Part shown: positions 1-8,688 of the stretch, in pieces
Layout: the number at the start of each line of letters is the position of its first letter
Position numbering within the stretch: the stretch's first letter is position 1
Source of the DNA: Hymenobacter setariae
GTDB lineage: Bacteria > Bacteroidota > Bacteroidia > Cytophagales > Hymenobacteraceae
Assembly: GCF_007713685.1 (NCBI RefSeq)
Contig: NZ_VMRJ01000001.1
Span: 664,129-728,128, forward strand
Reading direction: 5' to 3'
Length of the DNA stretch: 64,000 nt
Notes under the pieces: model-generated
Seen by the model: the letters and a program-made list of their open reading frames with translations, nothing else
What the model was told of the DNA's origin: nothing
Database searches by the model: none
Program-made: the position numbers and the translations under genes

Positions 1-1851
1 CAGCAATACATCGAGCGTGCTCGTCGCCACCGAATGGTAGTTGGGCCGCGCTTGCCGGTAAATCTCCTGGGCCCGCGCCTGGCCATTGGGCGTAGCCAAC
101 AAAGCCCGGTACAACGGCACCAAAAATTTGCGCCGCCCCACGTGCAAGAGAAAACTGGTGAGTGCTGCATCGGCCGGCGCGTACCCGGCTCGCAGCGCCA
201 GCGGAAACCACGTCGCCAGCAGCTCGGCGTTGCCTGAGGCCGTGAAATGAAAAACTGCGTCGAGCGCCGCTAGCTCGGCCGGGGGCAGCGTCGGCGACAA
301 GCCTTGCAGGAAGTGCACCCACTCGTGGCTGCTCCACTCAGCAGTAGCCGGCACTAGTGCGGCGGCCGGCGTGCCCGCGCTGAACTGGGCCAGCACAGCA
401 TCCACCGCGTCGAACCGCGCCGAGTGCGCCACGGGTGCATTGGCCGGCAGGCCGGGGCCGTCGACCCAGGCACCTAGGTTCAAGCGCTCGGCTAGGCCGG
501 GCTCAGGGCCGAGCAACTGCTGCTGCAGGTAGTCGATAAACGTGGTCGTATCCATGCTCTGAAAACTGAACCGCGCGAAGTACTCCTTAATAAAAGCGTC
601 GAGGCGCGGGCGCCCCACCAGCTGCTCAAGGGCTAGCAGCAGTAAGCAGCCCTTCTCATAAGCAATATCGTTGAGGCCATCGTCGGGGTCACGACCGGCT
701 AGGTGCAACCGCAAGTGAGTAGCTGGGCTGGTAGCACCGAGTTCACCAATTGTATGGTGCAAGTCGGCCTCGCCTAGCACTTGCAGCATGTCAGCGTAAG
801 TGCTTCCATATAAGTGCTCCATGATGCGGCGCTCGAAGTACACCGTAAAGCCTTCATTGAGCCAGAAATCATTCCAGGTTGCATTTGTAACCAGGTTACC
901 ACTCCACGAGTGCGCTAGCTCGTGTGCCACCAAGCTAGTAAGACTGCGGTCACCCGACAGAATTGTTGGCGTAACAAATGTTAAGCATGGATTTTCCATG
1001 CCGCCAAATGGAAAACTAGGTGGTAACACAAGTAAATCGTAGCGCTTCCAGCGGTATGCGCCATACAATTGTTCGGCGGCGATTACCATCTGCTCTAGGT
1101 CGGCAAACTCATAAGTAGCTCGCGCCAGCGTGGCCGGCTCGGCGTAGATGCCGGTGCGCTCGCTAAGCGGCGCAAAGTCGAGCCGCCCCACAGCCAGCGC
1201 CATGAGGTAAGCCGGAATAGGCTGCTCCATTCGAAACTGGTAGCGGCCATCAGCGGCGGTGTGCTGTGGGTTCTCAGCACTCATCAGTGCTAGCAGCTGC
1301 CCGCGCTCTGGGCCGAGGATTTCCACGGTGGCTTCATAGGTAAAGCGGATACCCGGCGAGTCTTGGCACGGCAGCCAAGTGCGCGCCAGAATGGCTTGCG
1401 ACTGCGTGAAGAGGAACGGGAACTCGCCGGCCGTTTGGGCAGGGTTCAGCCATTGCAAGGCTGCCGCGGCGGGCGCAGTGCGATAGCTAATAGTTACCGC
1501 CGCGGTGCCCGCTGGCAGTTGAATGCGCAGGGCCTGTCCGAGCACGTTATCAGCTGCGCCAAGAGTATAGGCAGCGGCCGGGCCGTTGGTGGTTTCCCCT
1601 AGGCTCACACTTTCAAGAAGCAAGTCACGGGTGTCCAACACGAGCGCTGCCTCTGCTAGGTGGCCAGCCGCAGCTGCTCCTGCTGGCGCCGTGAGCAGCC
1701 AAGTGGCGGTGCCCACCAGCGTGCGCTGAGCGAAGTCAACGGCCAAGTACAGGCGCAGGTGGCGGACCAGCTGCGTGCCTTGGCTGGCGTAGCTGTGGGG
1801 GTCCGAAGCGAGGGGAGCGGCCGGGGACACCGGCGAAGCAAGAGGAGCCAT
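1..1851 (-). CDS. M1 family zinc aminopeptidase (leukotriene A4 hydrolase-like), C-terminus outside the window
   Basis: Zinc metallopeptidase that removes N-terminal residues from peptides. The zinc motif HELAH lies at about residues 310-314, followed by the downstream NEGF glutamate near residue 333. The M1 exopeptidase motif GGMEN precedes it (in GGMENPCLTF). The N-terminal beta domain is recognisable (LVRHLRLYLAVDF; QAILARTWLPCQDSPG), which is the LTA4-hydrolase type. The ATG at 1851 is the first start in this frame, because a TGA lies a few codons upstream. No signal peptide is seen, so it is probably cytoplasmic. 617 codons are visible with no stop; family members are about 600-640 residues, so only the tail should be missing. 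Divergent from the L,D-transpeptidase gene. Confidence 0.93.
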   Translation of the reverse strand, partial: MAPLASPVSPAAPLASDPHSYASQGTQLVRHLRLYLAVDFAQRTLVGTATWLLTAPAGAAAAGHLAEAALVLDTRDLLLESVSLGETTNGPAAAYTLGAADNVLGQALRIQLPAGTAAVTISYRTAPAAAALQWLNPAQTAGEFPFLFTQSQAILARTWLPCQDSPGIRFTYEATVEILGPERGQLLALMSAENPQHTAADGRYQFRMEQPIPAYLMALAVGRLDFAPLSERTGIYAEPATLARATYEFADLEQMVIAAEQLYGAYRWKRYDLLVLPPSFPFGGMENPCLTFVTPTILSGDRSLTSLVAHELAHSWSGNLVTNATWNDFWLNEGFTVYFERRIMEHLYGSTYADMLQVLGEADLHHTIGELGATSPATHLRLHLAGRDPDDGLNDIAYEKGCLLLLALEQLVGRPRLDAFIKEYFARFSFQSMDTTTFIDYLQQQLLGPEPGLAERLNLGAWVDGPGLPANAPVAHSARFDAVDAVLAQFSAGTPAAALVPATAEWSSHEWVHFLQGLSPTLPPAELAALDAVFHFTASGNAELLATWFPLALRAGYAPADAALTSFLLHVGRRKFLVPLYRALLATPNGQARAQEIYRQARPNYHSVATSTLDVLL

Positions 1852-2247
1852 GCGGAAGAAAATTGAGAGCAGTCAAGAAAACTCTGCTATACGAACACCT
1901 AGGGCCCGGCGAGGTTGCCCCAGTCTTGTTGGCAGCGCGGGGGCTCGCAGTGGCGGCCTGAAAGCTGGCCTCGGCCCGAGAGTCCAACGAGTCGTCTTCT
2001 CGCCCAGTAGGCTCCTCCGGCCAAGCCAATAGCAAGCACGAGGCAGCGGCCCAGCCGCCCGCCAGCACCCCGTGCCTTGAGATTAATTCTGCCTCAACGT
2101 TGGGTTTACTAGCAATAGCACTTTCTGGCGCGTACTTTGCACCTAGGCTTGCCACTGTGCTCAGGCAACCTACCTACCGGCCGCTCAGTAAACGCTACCA
2201 TTCGCGTTCACCTTTGCTGGGCTACGGCCCGGTTTTTTCTTGCTTCA
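1852..2247. other. Intergenic region between divergent aminopeptidase and L,D-transpeptidase genes
   Basis: About 396 bp holding the divergent promoters. Short open frames occur on both strands, but none has a recognisable domain and they overlap one another. I see no hairpin terminator and no clear TAnnTTTG element. Confidence 0.4.
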
Positions 2248-4014
2248 ATGTATCTCAAGTTTCGTTTTAATTTTTTAGTACTTGCCTTCTGGCTGGGGTT
2301 GCTCAGCCTGTCAGGATTGCTGACGTCGTGCGGCGGCAGCGGCGACCAAACTGGCACGCCCACTGCCGGCGGCATCAAGCAGGGCATCGCCACGGCGGGG
2401 CCTGCGCCGCATCTTGATAGTGTCTTTGTCATCCGGGCTATGCAAACCAACGCCCGCTTTAAAGCGCAGGAGCGCTGGGCTCGCAAGTTTTACCGCGAGC
2501 GGCAGTTCCGCCTAGGGTGGTTTAAGGACCACCAGCTGGTGCCCCAGGCCCAGACACTACTCAATGTCATCGCTAAAGCAAAAGATGATGGCCTTGACCC
2601 TAAGAGGTATCAAGACAATGGGTTAACTAAGCTACTGGCAGAATTCAAAACTGTCCAGGATTCGACGCGTCGTAACCAATTGGAACGTCAAATAGACGTG
2701 GCACTTTCGGGCACGTACTTCAATTGGGCCTCGGATTATTACCGGGGCGTGGCCAATCCGCGCGATACCAAGAACGATGCGTGGAAAGTAAAGCGCAATA
2801 AAATCAAGCTTGACCGGGCACTGCTCACCATTCTGCGTGAGCGTGAAAGCACGTATCCGTACTACGACTTTGCCCCCCTGCACCCCGAGTACGACCACCT
2901 AAAGAAGGCGCTGGCTTTGCTGCGCTCGCGCCAGCAAGCGGGTGGCTGGCCTACCCTGCCGGCCTCTACCAATCTGCGTCCTGGCCAGACTTCGCCCGTA
3001 GTAGGACTGCTTCGCCAGCGTCTGCTCGGCAGCGAAACGGCGGGTCCCACAGCCCCAGCTACTGCACCGGGCCAAGCCCTGCCAGTAGTAAATAAAGAGC
3101 CCGCGCCCACAGCAGCGGAAGTTTATAATTCGGAATTAGTAGACGCCGTGAAAGGCTTTCAGCGCGATGCTGGTCTACCGCCTACGGGCATCGTAAATGG
3201 CGAAACGTTGCGCCAACTCAACGTGCCGCTTAGCGCCCGCATCAACCAAGTTATCCTGAACATGGAGCGTTGGCGGTGGCTACCCAAGAAGTTCGAGCCC
3301 GACTACTTGCTGGTCAATATTCCGGAGTATCGCCTCTACGTCTACGAAGAGCACAAGCCCGTCATGACCATGCGCGTCATCGTGGGCAAGACCCTCAACG
3401 CAACGCCCGTGTTCTCCGACAAGATGGAATATGTGGTACTGTCACCCTACTGGAACGTACCCTTTAGCATCATCGATAAAGAGCTTCGCTATAAGCTGGC
3501 CGAGAACCCACAGGGTACCCTCGACCGCCTCGACATGGAAGTAGTGAAGGGGTACGGCCGGCGCGCTACCGTCATCGACCCCTCCACGGTAGACTGGGCC
3601 AACGTGACGCCGGCTACTTTCAAGTACACGCTACGCCGCCGGCCGGGCCCCAAGAATGACCTAGGGGAAGTAAAATTCATCTTCCCAAACTCGAACGACA
3701 TCTACCTTCACGACACGCCGCACGGCGAGTTGTTCTCGCAAACGGCGCGCAATTTCAGTCACGGCTGCGTGCGCGTGGAGGAGCCCGTGAAGCTGGCCAC
3801 CTACCTGCTTCGTGACTACTCACAGTGGGACCAGGCGACCATCCAGGACACCATTGCACAGCGTCGCGAGAAGTACATTACTCTCAAGGAAAAGCTACCC
3901 GTATACTTAGTGTACCTCACCGCCTGGGCCGATGCCGACGGCCACGTTCACTTCCGAAACGACATTTATGGTCATGACAAAGCGCTCGCTAAAGAGTACT
4001 TCGAGCAGAGTTAA
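2248..4014 (+). CDS. Lipoprotein L,D-transpeptidase (YcbB-like, YkuD domain)
   Basis: Makes 3-3 crosslinks in peptidoglycan, or attaches proteins to it, in the periplasm. The start at 2248 gives a lipoprotein signal with lipobox LLTSC (Cys28), so I prefer it to the upstream in-frame codon. Order of parts: lipoprotein signal, scaffold region (about 60-300), a peptidoglycan-binding domain 1 repeat (VDAVKGFQRDAGLPPTG), then the YkuD catalytic domain. The catalytic signature is present: HDTPHG at about residue 488 and SHGCVR with the nucleophile Cys507. At 588 residues it matches the long YcbB-type transpeptidases. A terminator follows 38 bp downstream. Confidence 0.93.
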   Translation: MYLKFRFNFLVLAFWLGLLSLSGLLTSCGGSGDQTGTPTAGGIKQGIATAGPAPHLDSVFVIRAMQTNARFKAQERWARKFYRERQFRLGWFKDHQLVPQAQTLLNVIAKAKDDGLDPKRYQDNGLTKLLAEFKTVQDSTRRNQLERQIDVALSGTYFNWASDYYRGVANPRDTKNDAWKVKRNKIKLDRALLTILRERESTYPYYDFAPLHPEYDHLKKALALLRSRQQAGGWPTLPASTNLRPGQTSPVVGLLRQRLLGSETAGPTAPATAPGQALPVVNKEPAPTAAEVYNSELVDAVKGFQRDAGLPPTGIVNGETLRQLNVPLSARINQVILNMERWRWLPKKFEPDYLLVNIPEYRLYVYEEHKPVMTMRVIVGKTLNATPVFSDKMEYVVLSPYWNVPFSIIDKELRYKLAENPQGTLDRLDMEVVKGYGRRATVIDPSTVDWANVTPATFKYTLRRRPGPKNDLGEVKFIFPNSNDIYLHDTPHGELFSQTARNFSHGCVRVEEPVKLATYLLRDYSQWDQATIQDTIAQRREKYITLKEKLPVYLVYLTAWADADGHVHFRNDIYGHDKALAKEYFEQS

Positions 4015-4052
4015 TCTGTAAGCACAGCGGCCTTACAGGAACCGCTTACACT

Positions 4053-4107
4053 AAAAAAATAGGGTCACTTCATCTGGCATGCTCCAGTGAGGTGGCCCTA
4101 TTTTTTT
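4053..4107 (+). terminator. Rho-independent terminator after the L,D-transpeptidase gene
   Basis: The left arm (A run, then ATAGGGTCACTT) pairs with the right arm (AGGTGGCCCTAT, then seven T), giving a strong stem with a T tract on the + strand. The flanking A run would also allow termination from the opposite direction. Confidence 0.85.
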
Positions 4108-4202
4108 ATGATTATGCAGCTACTCTTTTGGTGATTATTACCTGCTAATATACTTCACACAAAAGTATACTCTTATGAATTAAAACCATAAAGCGTCTAA
4201 TA

Positions 4203-4280
4203 ACATATGTACCACTCATGTCCAATATCTCTAAATTACATATGTATACATCAGTCAAATCAGCTATCGTATACATATGT
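4203..4280. promoter_or_regulatory. Three ACATATGT palindromes at exact 35-bp spacing (candidate operator array)
   Basis: Perfect 8-bp palindromes ACATATGT start at 4203, 4238 and 4273, all flanked by A/T. The sequence between them is not repeated, so this is not a tandem duplication. Weaker relatives follow at 4295-4302 (TATATGTA) and 4352-4359 (ACTTATGT). The array lies 109-186 bp upstream of an XRE-type regulator gene in AT-rich DNA. Autoregulation by that protein is an inference. Confidence 0.55.
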
Positions 4281-4388
4281 TAAGGCATTACGTCTATATG
4301 TAAACAACGCATCTCTTAGCAATAACATATATAAACAGTCGCTATTTGTTTACTTATGTGCATCTTTGCATTGAAGTAAACTATCATT

Positions 4389-5189
4389 ATGATTACGCGC
4401 ATCCGCGAACTGCTAGAAGACCGTCAGCTTAGCCCTACTCAGTTTGCTGACCTTATCGGGGTTGGCCGCCCGGTTATCAGCCATATCCTCAGCGAGCGTA
4501 ATAAGCCCAGTCTAGAAGTAGTCCAGAAGATTATTGGTGCTTTTCCCAATATATCGCTGCCTTGGCTGCTTGCCGGTACTGGCCCCATGCTGGCAGCTAC
4601 GGCCCCACCTGCTGCTGGCCCCGCCACAAGTGCTCCAGAAGTAGTGCAGCCTCCTGTTTCAGTAGCTCCGCCCCCACCAGTAGCCGTTGCTACGCCGCCA
4701 GCCCCCGCCCCTAACCCAGTGGCCGCAGCCCGGCCAACGCCGGTATCCCGTCCTGGCAACTATAACCAGCCCCCTAGGTTCCGGCCCGGAGCTACCGCTG
4801 CGGTCTCTGCTACCTTGGCTAGCGTTGAGGCATCTCCCCTCACGCCACCAGCGGCCGATGCTATGCCTATTGCGCCCGTGCTGCCTAGCCAAGTTCCACC
4901 TACTGCTCCTGTGCCTCCTACTCCTGCTAGTAAGCCAGCACCAGCAGTAGCGCCGGTTGCAGTTCAGTTGCCCCCAGCCCCTGCCCCTTATGAAGACCTA
5001 GGCGCTGCTGAGAGCCCGACTACCGCTGCAGAGGTATCTGCCCCAGCAGCCAATACCGAAGTGCCTGCGCCTGCCCCACACCCAGCGGCAGCCTTATCGT
5101 TCTTAGGTGAGCCAGGCAAGGCTATTCGCCGCATTGTCATCTTCTACCGTGATGGCTCATTCAGCGATTATCTACCCGAAGGCTATTAG
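4389..5189 (+). CDS. XRE-family helix-turn-helix regulator with long Pro/Ala-rich linker
   Basis: 266 residues. The first ~65 form a helix-turn-helix domain of the XRE/Cro type (SPTQFADLIGVGRPVISHIL, then NKPSLEVVQKII). Residues ~70-235 are a low-complexity linker rich in proline, alanine and valine. The last ~25 residues form a compact segment (RRIVIFYRDGSFSDYLP) that looks like a beta hairpin; similar tails occur on other Bacteroidota XRE proteins, as far as I recall. The N-terminus should bind DNA; the role of the tail is unknown. The upstream palindrome array suggests autoregulation. Monocistronic, closed by a 22-bp hairpin at 5324-5374. Confidence 0.85.
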   Translation: MITRIRELLEDRQLSPTQFADLIGVGRPVISHILSERNKPSLEVVQKIIGAFPNISLPWLLAGTGPMLAATAPPAAGPATSAPEVVQPPVSVAPPPPVAVATPPAPAPNPVAAARPTPVSRPGNYNQPPRFRPGATAAVSATLASVEASPLTPPAADAMPIAPVLPSQVPPTAPVPPTPASKPAPAVAPVAVQLPPAPAPYEDLGAAESPTTAAEVSAPAANTEVPAPAPHPAAALSFLGEPGKAIRRIVIFYRDGSFSDYLPEGY

Positions 5190-5323
5190 TCTAGTCTGCT
5201 ACCTAGTCCCTACTACGAGTTGTGGGACCAGGAAAAATACGTTGGTATTTACAAATCTAGCAGCATGTTTTCCCGCGCGGCAGCGGTAGAACCTAGGCTC
5301 CTCTCTTACCTATTTTTATCTTA

Positions 5324-5374
5324 AACGGGCCTGCGCTTAGGTAGCTTGTAATGCTACCTAAGCGCAGGCCCGTT
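5324..5374. repeat. Perfect 22-bp inverted repeat (hairpin, 7-nt loop)
   Basis: The arms at 5324-5345 and 5353-5374 are exact reverse complements, separated by TTGTAAT. There is no T tract on either side, so it is not a canonical intrinsic terminator, although it follows the XRE gene and may protect or end its transcript. Confidence 0.9.
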
Positions 5375-6084
5375 ACGCATTCACCCAGCTCTAGGCTAAT
5401 GTTATTGACCGTTGCCTATCCAAATTTAGTTATAATTTTATAGCGTTCTATTTAAAGAAATATAGCTCCTATACTGGGCATGATACATAATAAATCACGC
5501 ATACCCCACCACATCAAGCCTCTTTAAATAGCACAACGAAATTTGCATACTTATTCATGGCTTATATCAACGCCTTTTTCTACTCTTTTACTTCTTTCTA
5601 TCAGGCACTTATATACATCAATCAAAAGAATTGTTTTAAGCAAAATATGCTTAATCAGACGCTGTACTTGATATTTTTTTCGTGCAAGAATAATCCTTAA
5701 CCAATATGCGACAACAACCTATTGCTCACACCTAACTTTTGCTAATATTCCAATCACCTGTCTTTACTCAAAAAAAACAATTATCATTCAGCCAATAGTA
5801 TTCGCAGCTACCGAGCAAATGCAGAGACTGAGATGGCTGCTTGGTGAGCAATTAACCTTGCTATCATCTCAAAGTCGCCAAGTCAAGACAGTGCAACTAG
5901 ATACCAACACTGCTACTAGCTGCTACCTGCTAGCAGATGGGCAACCAGCCATTCCTACGGGCTAGCAGTGATAGCAGACAGACCGGCACAACGGCACTGT
6001 TTACACTTCCTGCCGTCAGCTACTACTCACAAATTGCGCCAAGTTTGTAGGCATCGTTTGGCGGCTACGGCTTACCTTCGCGGC
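5375..6084. other. AT-rich intergenic stretch without a convincing gene
   Basis: About 700 bp, much more AT-rich than its surroundings from 5390 to about 5800. A 48-codon frame at 5819-5965 has no recognisable features and I do not call it. There are no tRNA or RNA motifs. The last part, before the small lipoprotein gene, contains TACCTTCG at 6073-6080, close to the Bacteroidota -7 element. Confidence 0.4.
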
Positions 6085-6261
6085 ATGAAACGTCTGCGCA
6101 CCTACTCCTTGCTGCTGGCCGCCAGCGCGGCCCTGTTCCTCACCGCTGCCTGCTCGGTTGCTCCCGATGCGGAGAAAGACCCGAGCGCCGATGCGGCCTA
6201 CAAGCGGGAACACCGCACCGAAGGCTACCGCGAAGCGCAACGCAGCAACGTCAACTACTAA
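6085..6261 (+). CDS. Small lipoprotein, 58 aa
   Basis: The ATG at 6085 gives a short lipoprotein signal (MKRLRTYSLLLAASA) with lipobox LTAAC, then a 35-residue charged tail ending SNVNY. Upstream in-frame starts would bury the signal peptide, so I reject them. The mature protein is too short for a fold; it is probably a small envelope-anchored peptide of unknown function. It converges on the 6390-6863 gene, and the two are separated by a 36-bp-arm hairpin. Confidence 0.7.
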   Translation: MKRLRTYSLLLAASAALFLTAACSVAPDAEKDPSADAAYKREHRTEGYREAQRSNVNY

Positions 6262-6298
6262 GCCCTTGCCGCCGCTAGTGCCTGAGCCACTAGGCTAG

Positions 6299-6377
6299 CG
6301 CAGCGAGGCCTCTACATGCAAAAGCCCCGACTACTTGGTTAGTAGTCGGGGCTTTTGCGTGTAGAGGCCTCGCTGCG
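6299..6377. terminator. Very long bidirectional hairpin between convergent genes
   Basis: The arms at 6299-6334 and 6342-6377 are 36 bp each with a single mismatch and a 7-nt loop. The inner part (AAAAGCCCCGACTAC and its complement) resembles an ordinary bidirectional terminator. The outer 16 bp (GCAGCGAGGCCTCTAC) extend the stem far beyond what termination needs. Confidence 0.8.
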
Positions 6378-6389
6378 TTTATTGAGTTG

Positions 6390-6863
6390 CTAGCTATGCA
6401 AGGCGGCCGTCTCAGCTACCTCGGGCAGGGGTAAGGTGTCAAGCAGACGCTGCTCGAGTAAGTCGGCCCAGGTGCGCAAGTACAGCACAACATCATCGCG
6501 CTGGTTATGACGCAACGCATTGCGTCGCTCAAACGGGATGGCCAAGCGCACGGCCGGGTCGGAGATTTTTTCTAGGTGGGTCAAATCCTGCCGCGAGAAG
6601 CCCAGTGCCAGCATTTCGTCGATAGTCTGGTCGAAAGGTAGACCGCTGGTAGGACAGTAATCGATGAGTTGGCGCTCCCAATCGCCGTAGCGCTGCAAGG
6701 CTTGGGTATGAATCTCGGCCTTAGTGAGGGACGTTACCGTTTGGGCCAAGTGGCCGCAGTTGCAGCTGCCCATATGGCCCCACTGGTACGGAGCCTCGGC
6801 GGCCAAGCGGCGGGCCGTGTCACGCAGGGCCTGAATCAACGGAAGAGAAACGCGAGAAGTCAT
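6390..6863 (-). CDS. Conserved hypothetical protein, 157 aa
   Basis: Soluble protein without signal peptide or membrane segment. A distinctive stretch WGHMGSCNCGHLAQ sits at about residues 28-41 and contains a CxC pair and two histidines, so metal binding is possible. The rest is predicted helical with many charged residues. I recall similar proteins in Bacteroidota but no assigned function. The promoter side faces the helicase terminator. Confidence 0.75.
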   Translation of the reverse strand: MTSRVSLPLIQALRDTARRLAAEAPYQWGHMGSCNCGHLAQTVTSLTKAEIHTQALQRYGDWERQLIDYCPTSGLPFDQTIDEMLALGFSRQDLTHLEKISDPAVRLAIPFERRNALRHNQRDDVVLYLRTWADLLEQRLLDTLPLPEVAETAALHS

Positions 6864-6949
6864 GGGCTGAAAGGCTACTAGTTAAACAAATAGCTTCTGC
6901 TAGAAGCGATGCCAGCCGATTTTTGTTTCCGGCTGCCACACAAAAAGAC

Positions 6950-6990
6950 GTTCCGGCCTCCCAGCCTAAAGCAGGCTGCGAAACCGGAAC
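6950..6990 (-). terminator. Terminator of the DEAD-box helicase gene
   Basis: Nested hairpin: outer arms GTTCCGG/CCGGAAC and inner arms CAGCCT/AGGCTG. On the minus strand it is followed by a T-rich tail (TCTTTTTG), as expected for transcripts leaving the helicase gene. Confidence 0.7.
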
Positions 6991-7037
6991 GAATATAACT
7001 ACGAGGGCTCGTTGTGCCTATCTAGCGATAGCAGAAC

Positions 7038-8483
7038 CTAAGAACGGCGGCTGCCACCTTCGCTTCCGCCACGGCCCGCTTGCCAAGGACGGCTGCTCGA
7101 ACGGCGCTCGCCGCCGCCAGCACTACCCGCGGCGGCTGGTCGCCCGCTCGCTTGGGGCCGCCCACCACTACGCTGCTCGCCCCGGTTGGGCGTGCCTTGG
7201 CCACTAGCAGCACGCGGTGCGCCACCACGGCCCTGGCCACCACCCGAGCGGCCATCGCGGGGCGGGCGACCAGCCGGGCCTTTGGGCCGGATGATGCGCT
7301 CGCTACCATGCAGCGATACTGGCGCCACGCTAGCCGTGGTAAACGGATGGTCACTATCCACATCAATCTGCTTACGAATAAGCTTCTGAATGTCTTGCAG
7401 ATAGGCCCGCTCCTCACCCTCTACAAATGTAAATGCCGTACCGAAAGCCCCCGCTCGGCCTGTGCGGCCAATGCGGTGCACATATGTTTCGGGCTCGTTG
7501 GGCACTTCGTAGTTGATGACGTGAGTCAGCTCGTCCACATCGATGCCGCGGGCGGCAATATCGGTAGCCACCAGCACGCGCGTAGTGCCCGCCTTGAAGT
7601 TGCTCAGCGCCCGCTGGCGGTGATTCTGGCTTTTGTTGCCGTGGATGGCTTCAGCCGTAATCTGGGCCTTCTCCAAGGTCTCGGTTACTTTGTTGGCGCC
7701 GTGCTTAGTGCGGGTAAATACCAGCACGCGCTTGATGGCGGGGTCTTTCAGCACGTGGCGCAGCAGCGCGGGCTTATCATTTTTATCGACCAAAAACACC
7801 GACTGCGTCACGGTGTCGGCGGTGCTCGACACGGGCGTCACTGCTACCTGCACGGGGTTAGGGCGCAGGATGGTGGCCGAAAGCTCTTTGATAGCCTGCG
7901 GCATCGTGGCCGAGAAAAACAAGCTCTGGCGGCCAGCCGGCAGCTTGGGCAGGATGCGCTTGATGTCGTGGATGAAGCCCATGTCAAGCATGCGGTCGGC
8001 CTCATCAAGCACAAACACTTCAAGGTGCTGCAGATTGACGTAACCTTGGTTCATCAAATCGAGCAGGCGGCCGGGTGTGGCCACCAATATTTCAACGCCG
8101 CGCTGCAAGGCTTGCACCTGCGGGTTTTGCCCTACCCCACCAAAAATAACGGTCGAGCGCAGTTGCGGCAAGTGGCGGCCGTATGCTTTGAAGCTCTCGC
8201 CAATCTGGATGGCGAGCTCGCGGGTGGGTGTGAGTACAAGACAGCGGACGCGCCCGCGCGGGCCCTGGCCTTTTTGGGCTAGGGCGGTTTGGTGCAGTAT
8301 CTGGAGGATGGGCACCGAGAAGGCGGCTGTTTTGCCAGTGCCCGTTTGGGCGACGCCGAGCAGGTCGTGGCCTTCGAGCACCTGCGGGATAGCCTGCTGC
8401 TGAATGGGCGTGGGGGTGGTGTAGCCTTCCTCGCCTAGGGCGCGCAGGATGGGCTCAATCAGGTTGAGTTCGGTAAACGTCAT
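7038..8483 (-). CDS. DEAD-box ATP-dependent RNA helicase (RhlE-like)
   Basis: Unwinds RNA duplexes using ATP, in ribosome assembly or RNA turnover. Seen in order: Q motif region ([14 protein letters not shown]), motif I AQTGTGKT, motif Ia PTRELAIQ, motif II DEAD ([13 protein letters not shown]), motif III SAT, and the C-terminal helicase core ending HRIGRTGR. The last ~70 residues are a Gly/Arg/Ser-rich basic tail (GGGQGRGG type) typical of Bacteroidota RhlE proteins and likely to bind RNA. I chose the ATG at 8483 because it begins right at the Q-motif region. A TACCTTTG -7 element 180 bp upstream implies a long 5' leader, reminiscent of cold-regulated helicase genes. Confidence 0.95.
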   Translation of the reverse strand: MTFTELNLIEPILRALGEEGYTTPTPIQQQAIPQVLEGHDLLGVAQTGTGKTAAFSVPILQILHQTALAQKGQGPRGRVRCLVLTPTRELAIQIGESFKAYGRHLPQLRSTVIFGGVGQNPQVQALQRGVEILVATPGRLLDLMNQGYVNLQHLEVFVLDEADRMLDMGFIHDIKRILPKLPAGRQSLFFSATMPQAIKELSATILRPNPVQVAVTPVSSTADTVTQSVFLVDKNDKPALLRHVLKDPAIKRVLVFTRTKHGANKVTETLEKAQITAEAIHGNKSQNHRQRALSNFKAGTTRVLVATDIAARGIDVDELTHVINYEVPNEPETYVHRIGRTGRAGAFGTAFTFVEGEERAYLQDIQKLIRKQIDVDSDHPFTTASVAPVSLHGSERIIRPKGPAGRPPRDGRSGGGQGRGGAPRAASGQGTPNRGEQRSGGRPQASGRPAAAGSAGGGERRSSSRPWQAGRGGSEGGSRRS

Positions 8484-8661
8484 GGGGTGGCGGGCCGCCC
8501 GCCAAACAAGCGGCGACCCAGGGCGGGGCAAGCGGAGCTCCCCGGTCGGAAAAAATTTCAGGATAAAACAGCCCGCACCTTACGCGCCACTTACGACGCG
8601 GCGGGCCGGATGGCCGTATATACGGCCGGCAGCCGGTCCGCAACCAGACTGCCCGTAGCGG

Positions 8662-8669
8662 CAAAGGTA
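8662..8669 (-). promoter_or_regulatory. TACCTTTG -7 element (helicase promoter)
   Basis: Matches the Bacteroidota TAnnTTTG -7 box on the minus strand. It lies about 180 bp before the helicase ATG, so the transcript would carry a leader of roughly 170 nt. It also lies 20 bp before the divergent NUDIX gene. Confidence 0.5.
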
Positions 8670-8688
8670 CCGCTTATTTTTACAAGCT

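Noticed and set aside
1736..2155. 139-codon minus-strand frame overlapping the aminopeptidase start
   Set aside because: It is in a different frame from the aminopeptidase, has no domain, and overlaps its first codons and the promoter region.
5819..5965. 48-codon frame (MQRLRWLLGEQLTLLS...)
   Set aside because: No recognisable feature, no promoter or terminator, and it ends just where ordinary leader sequence begins; it could be chance.
7080..8282. 400-codon + strand frame opposite the DEAD-box gene
   Set aside because: It is the antisense shadow of a gene with all helicase motifs. The reading has no domain and uses the GC-rich complement of conserved codons.
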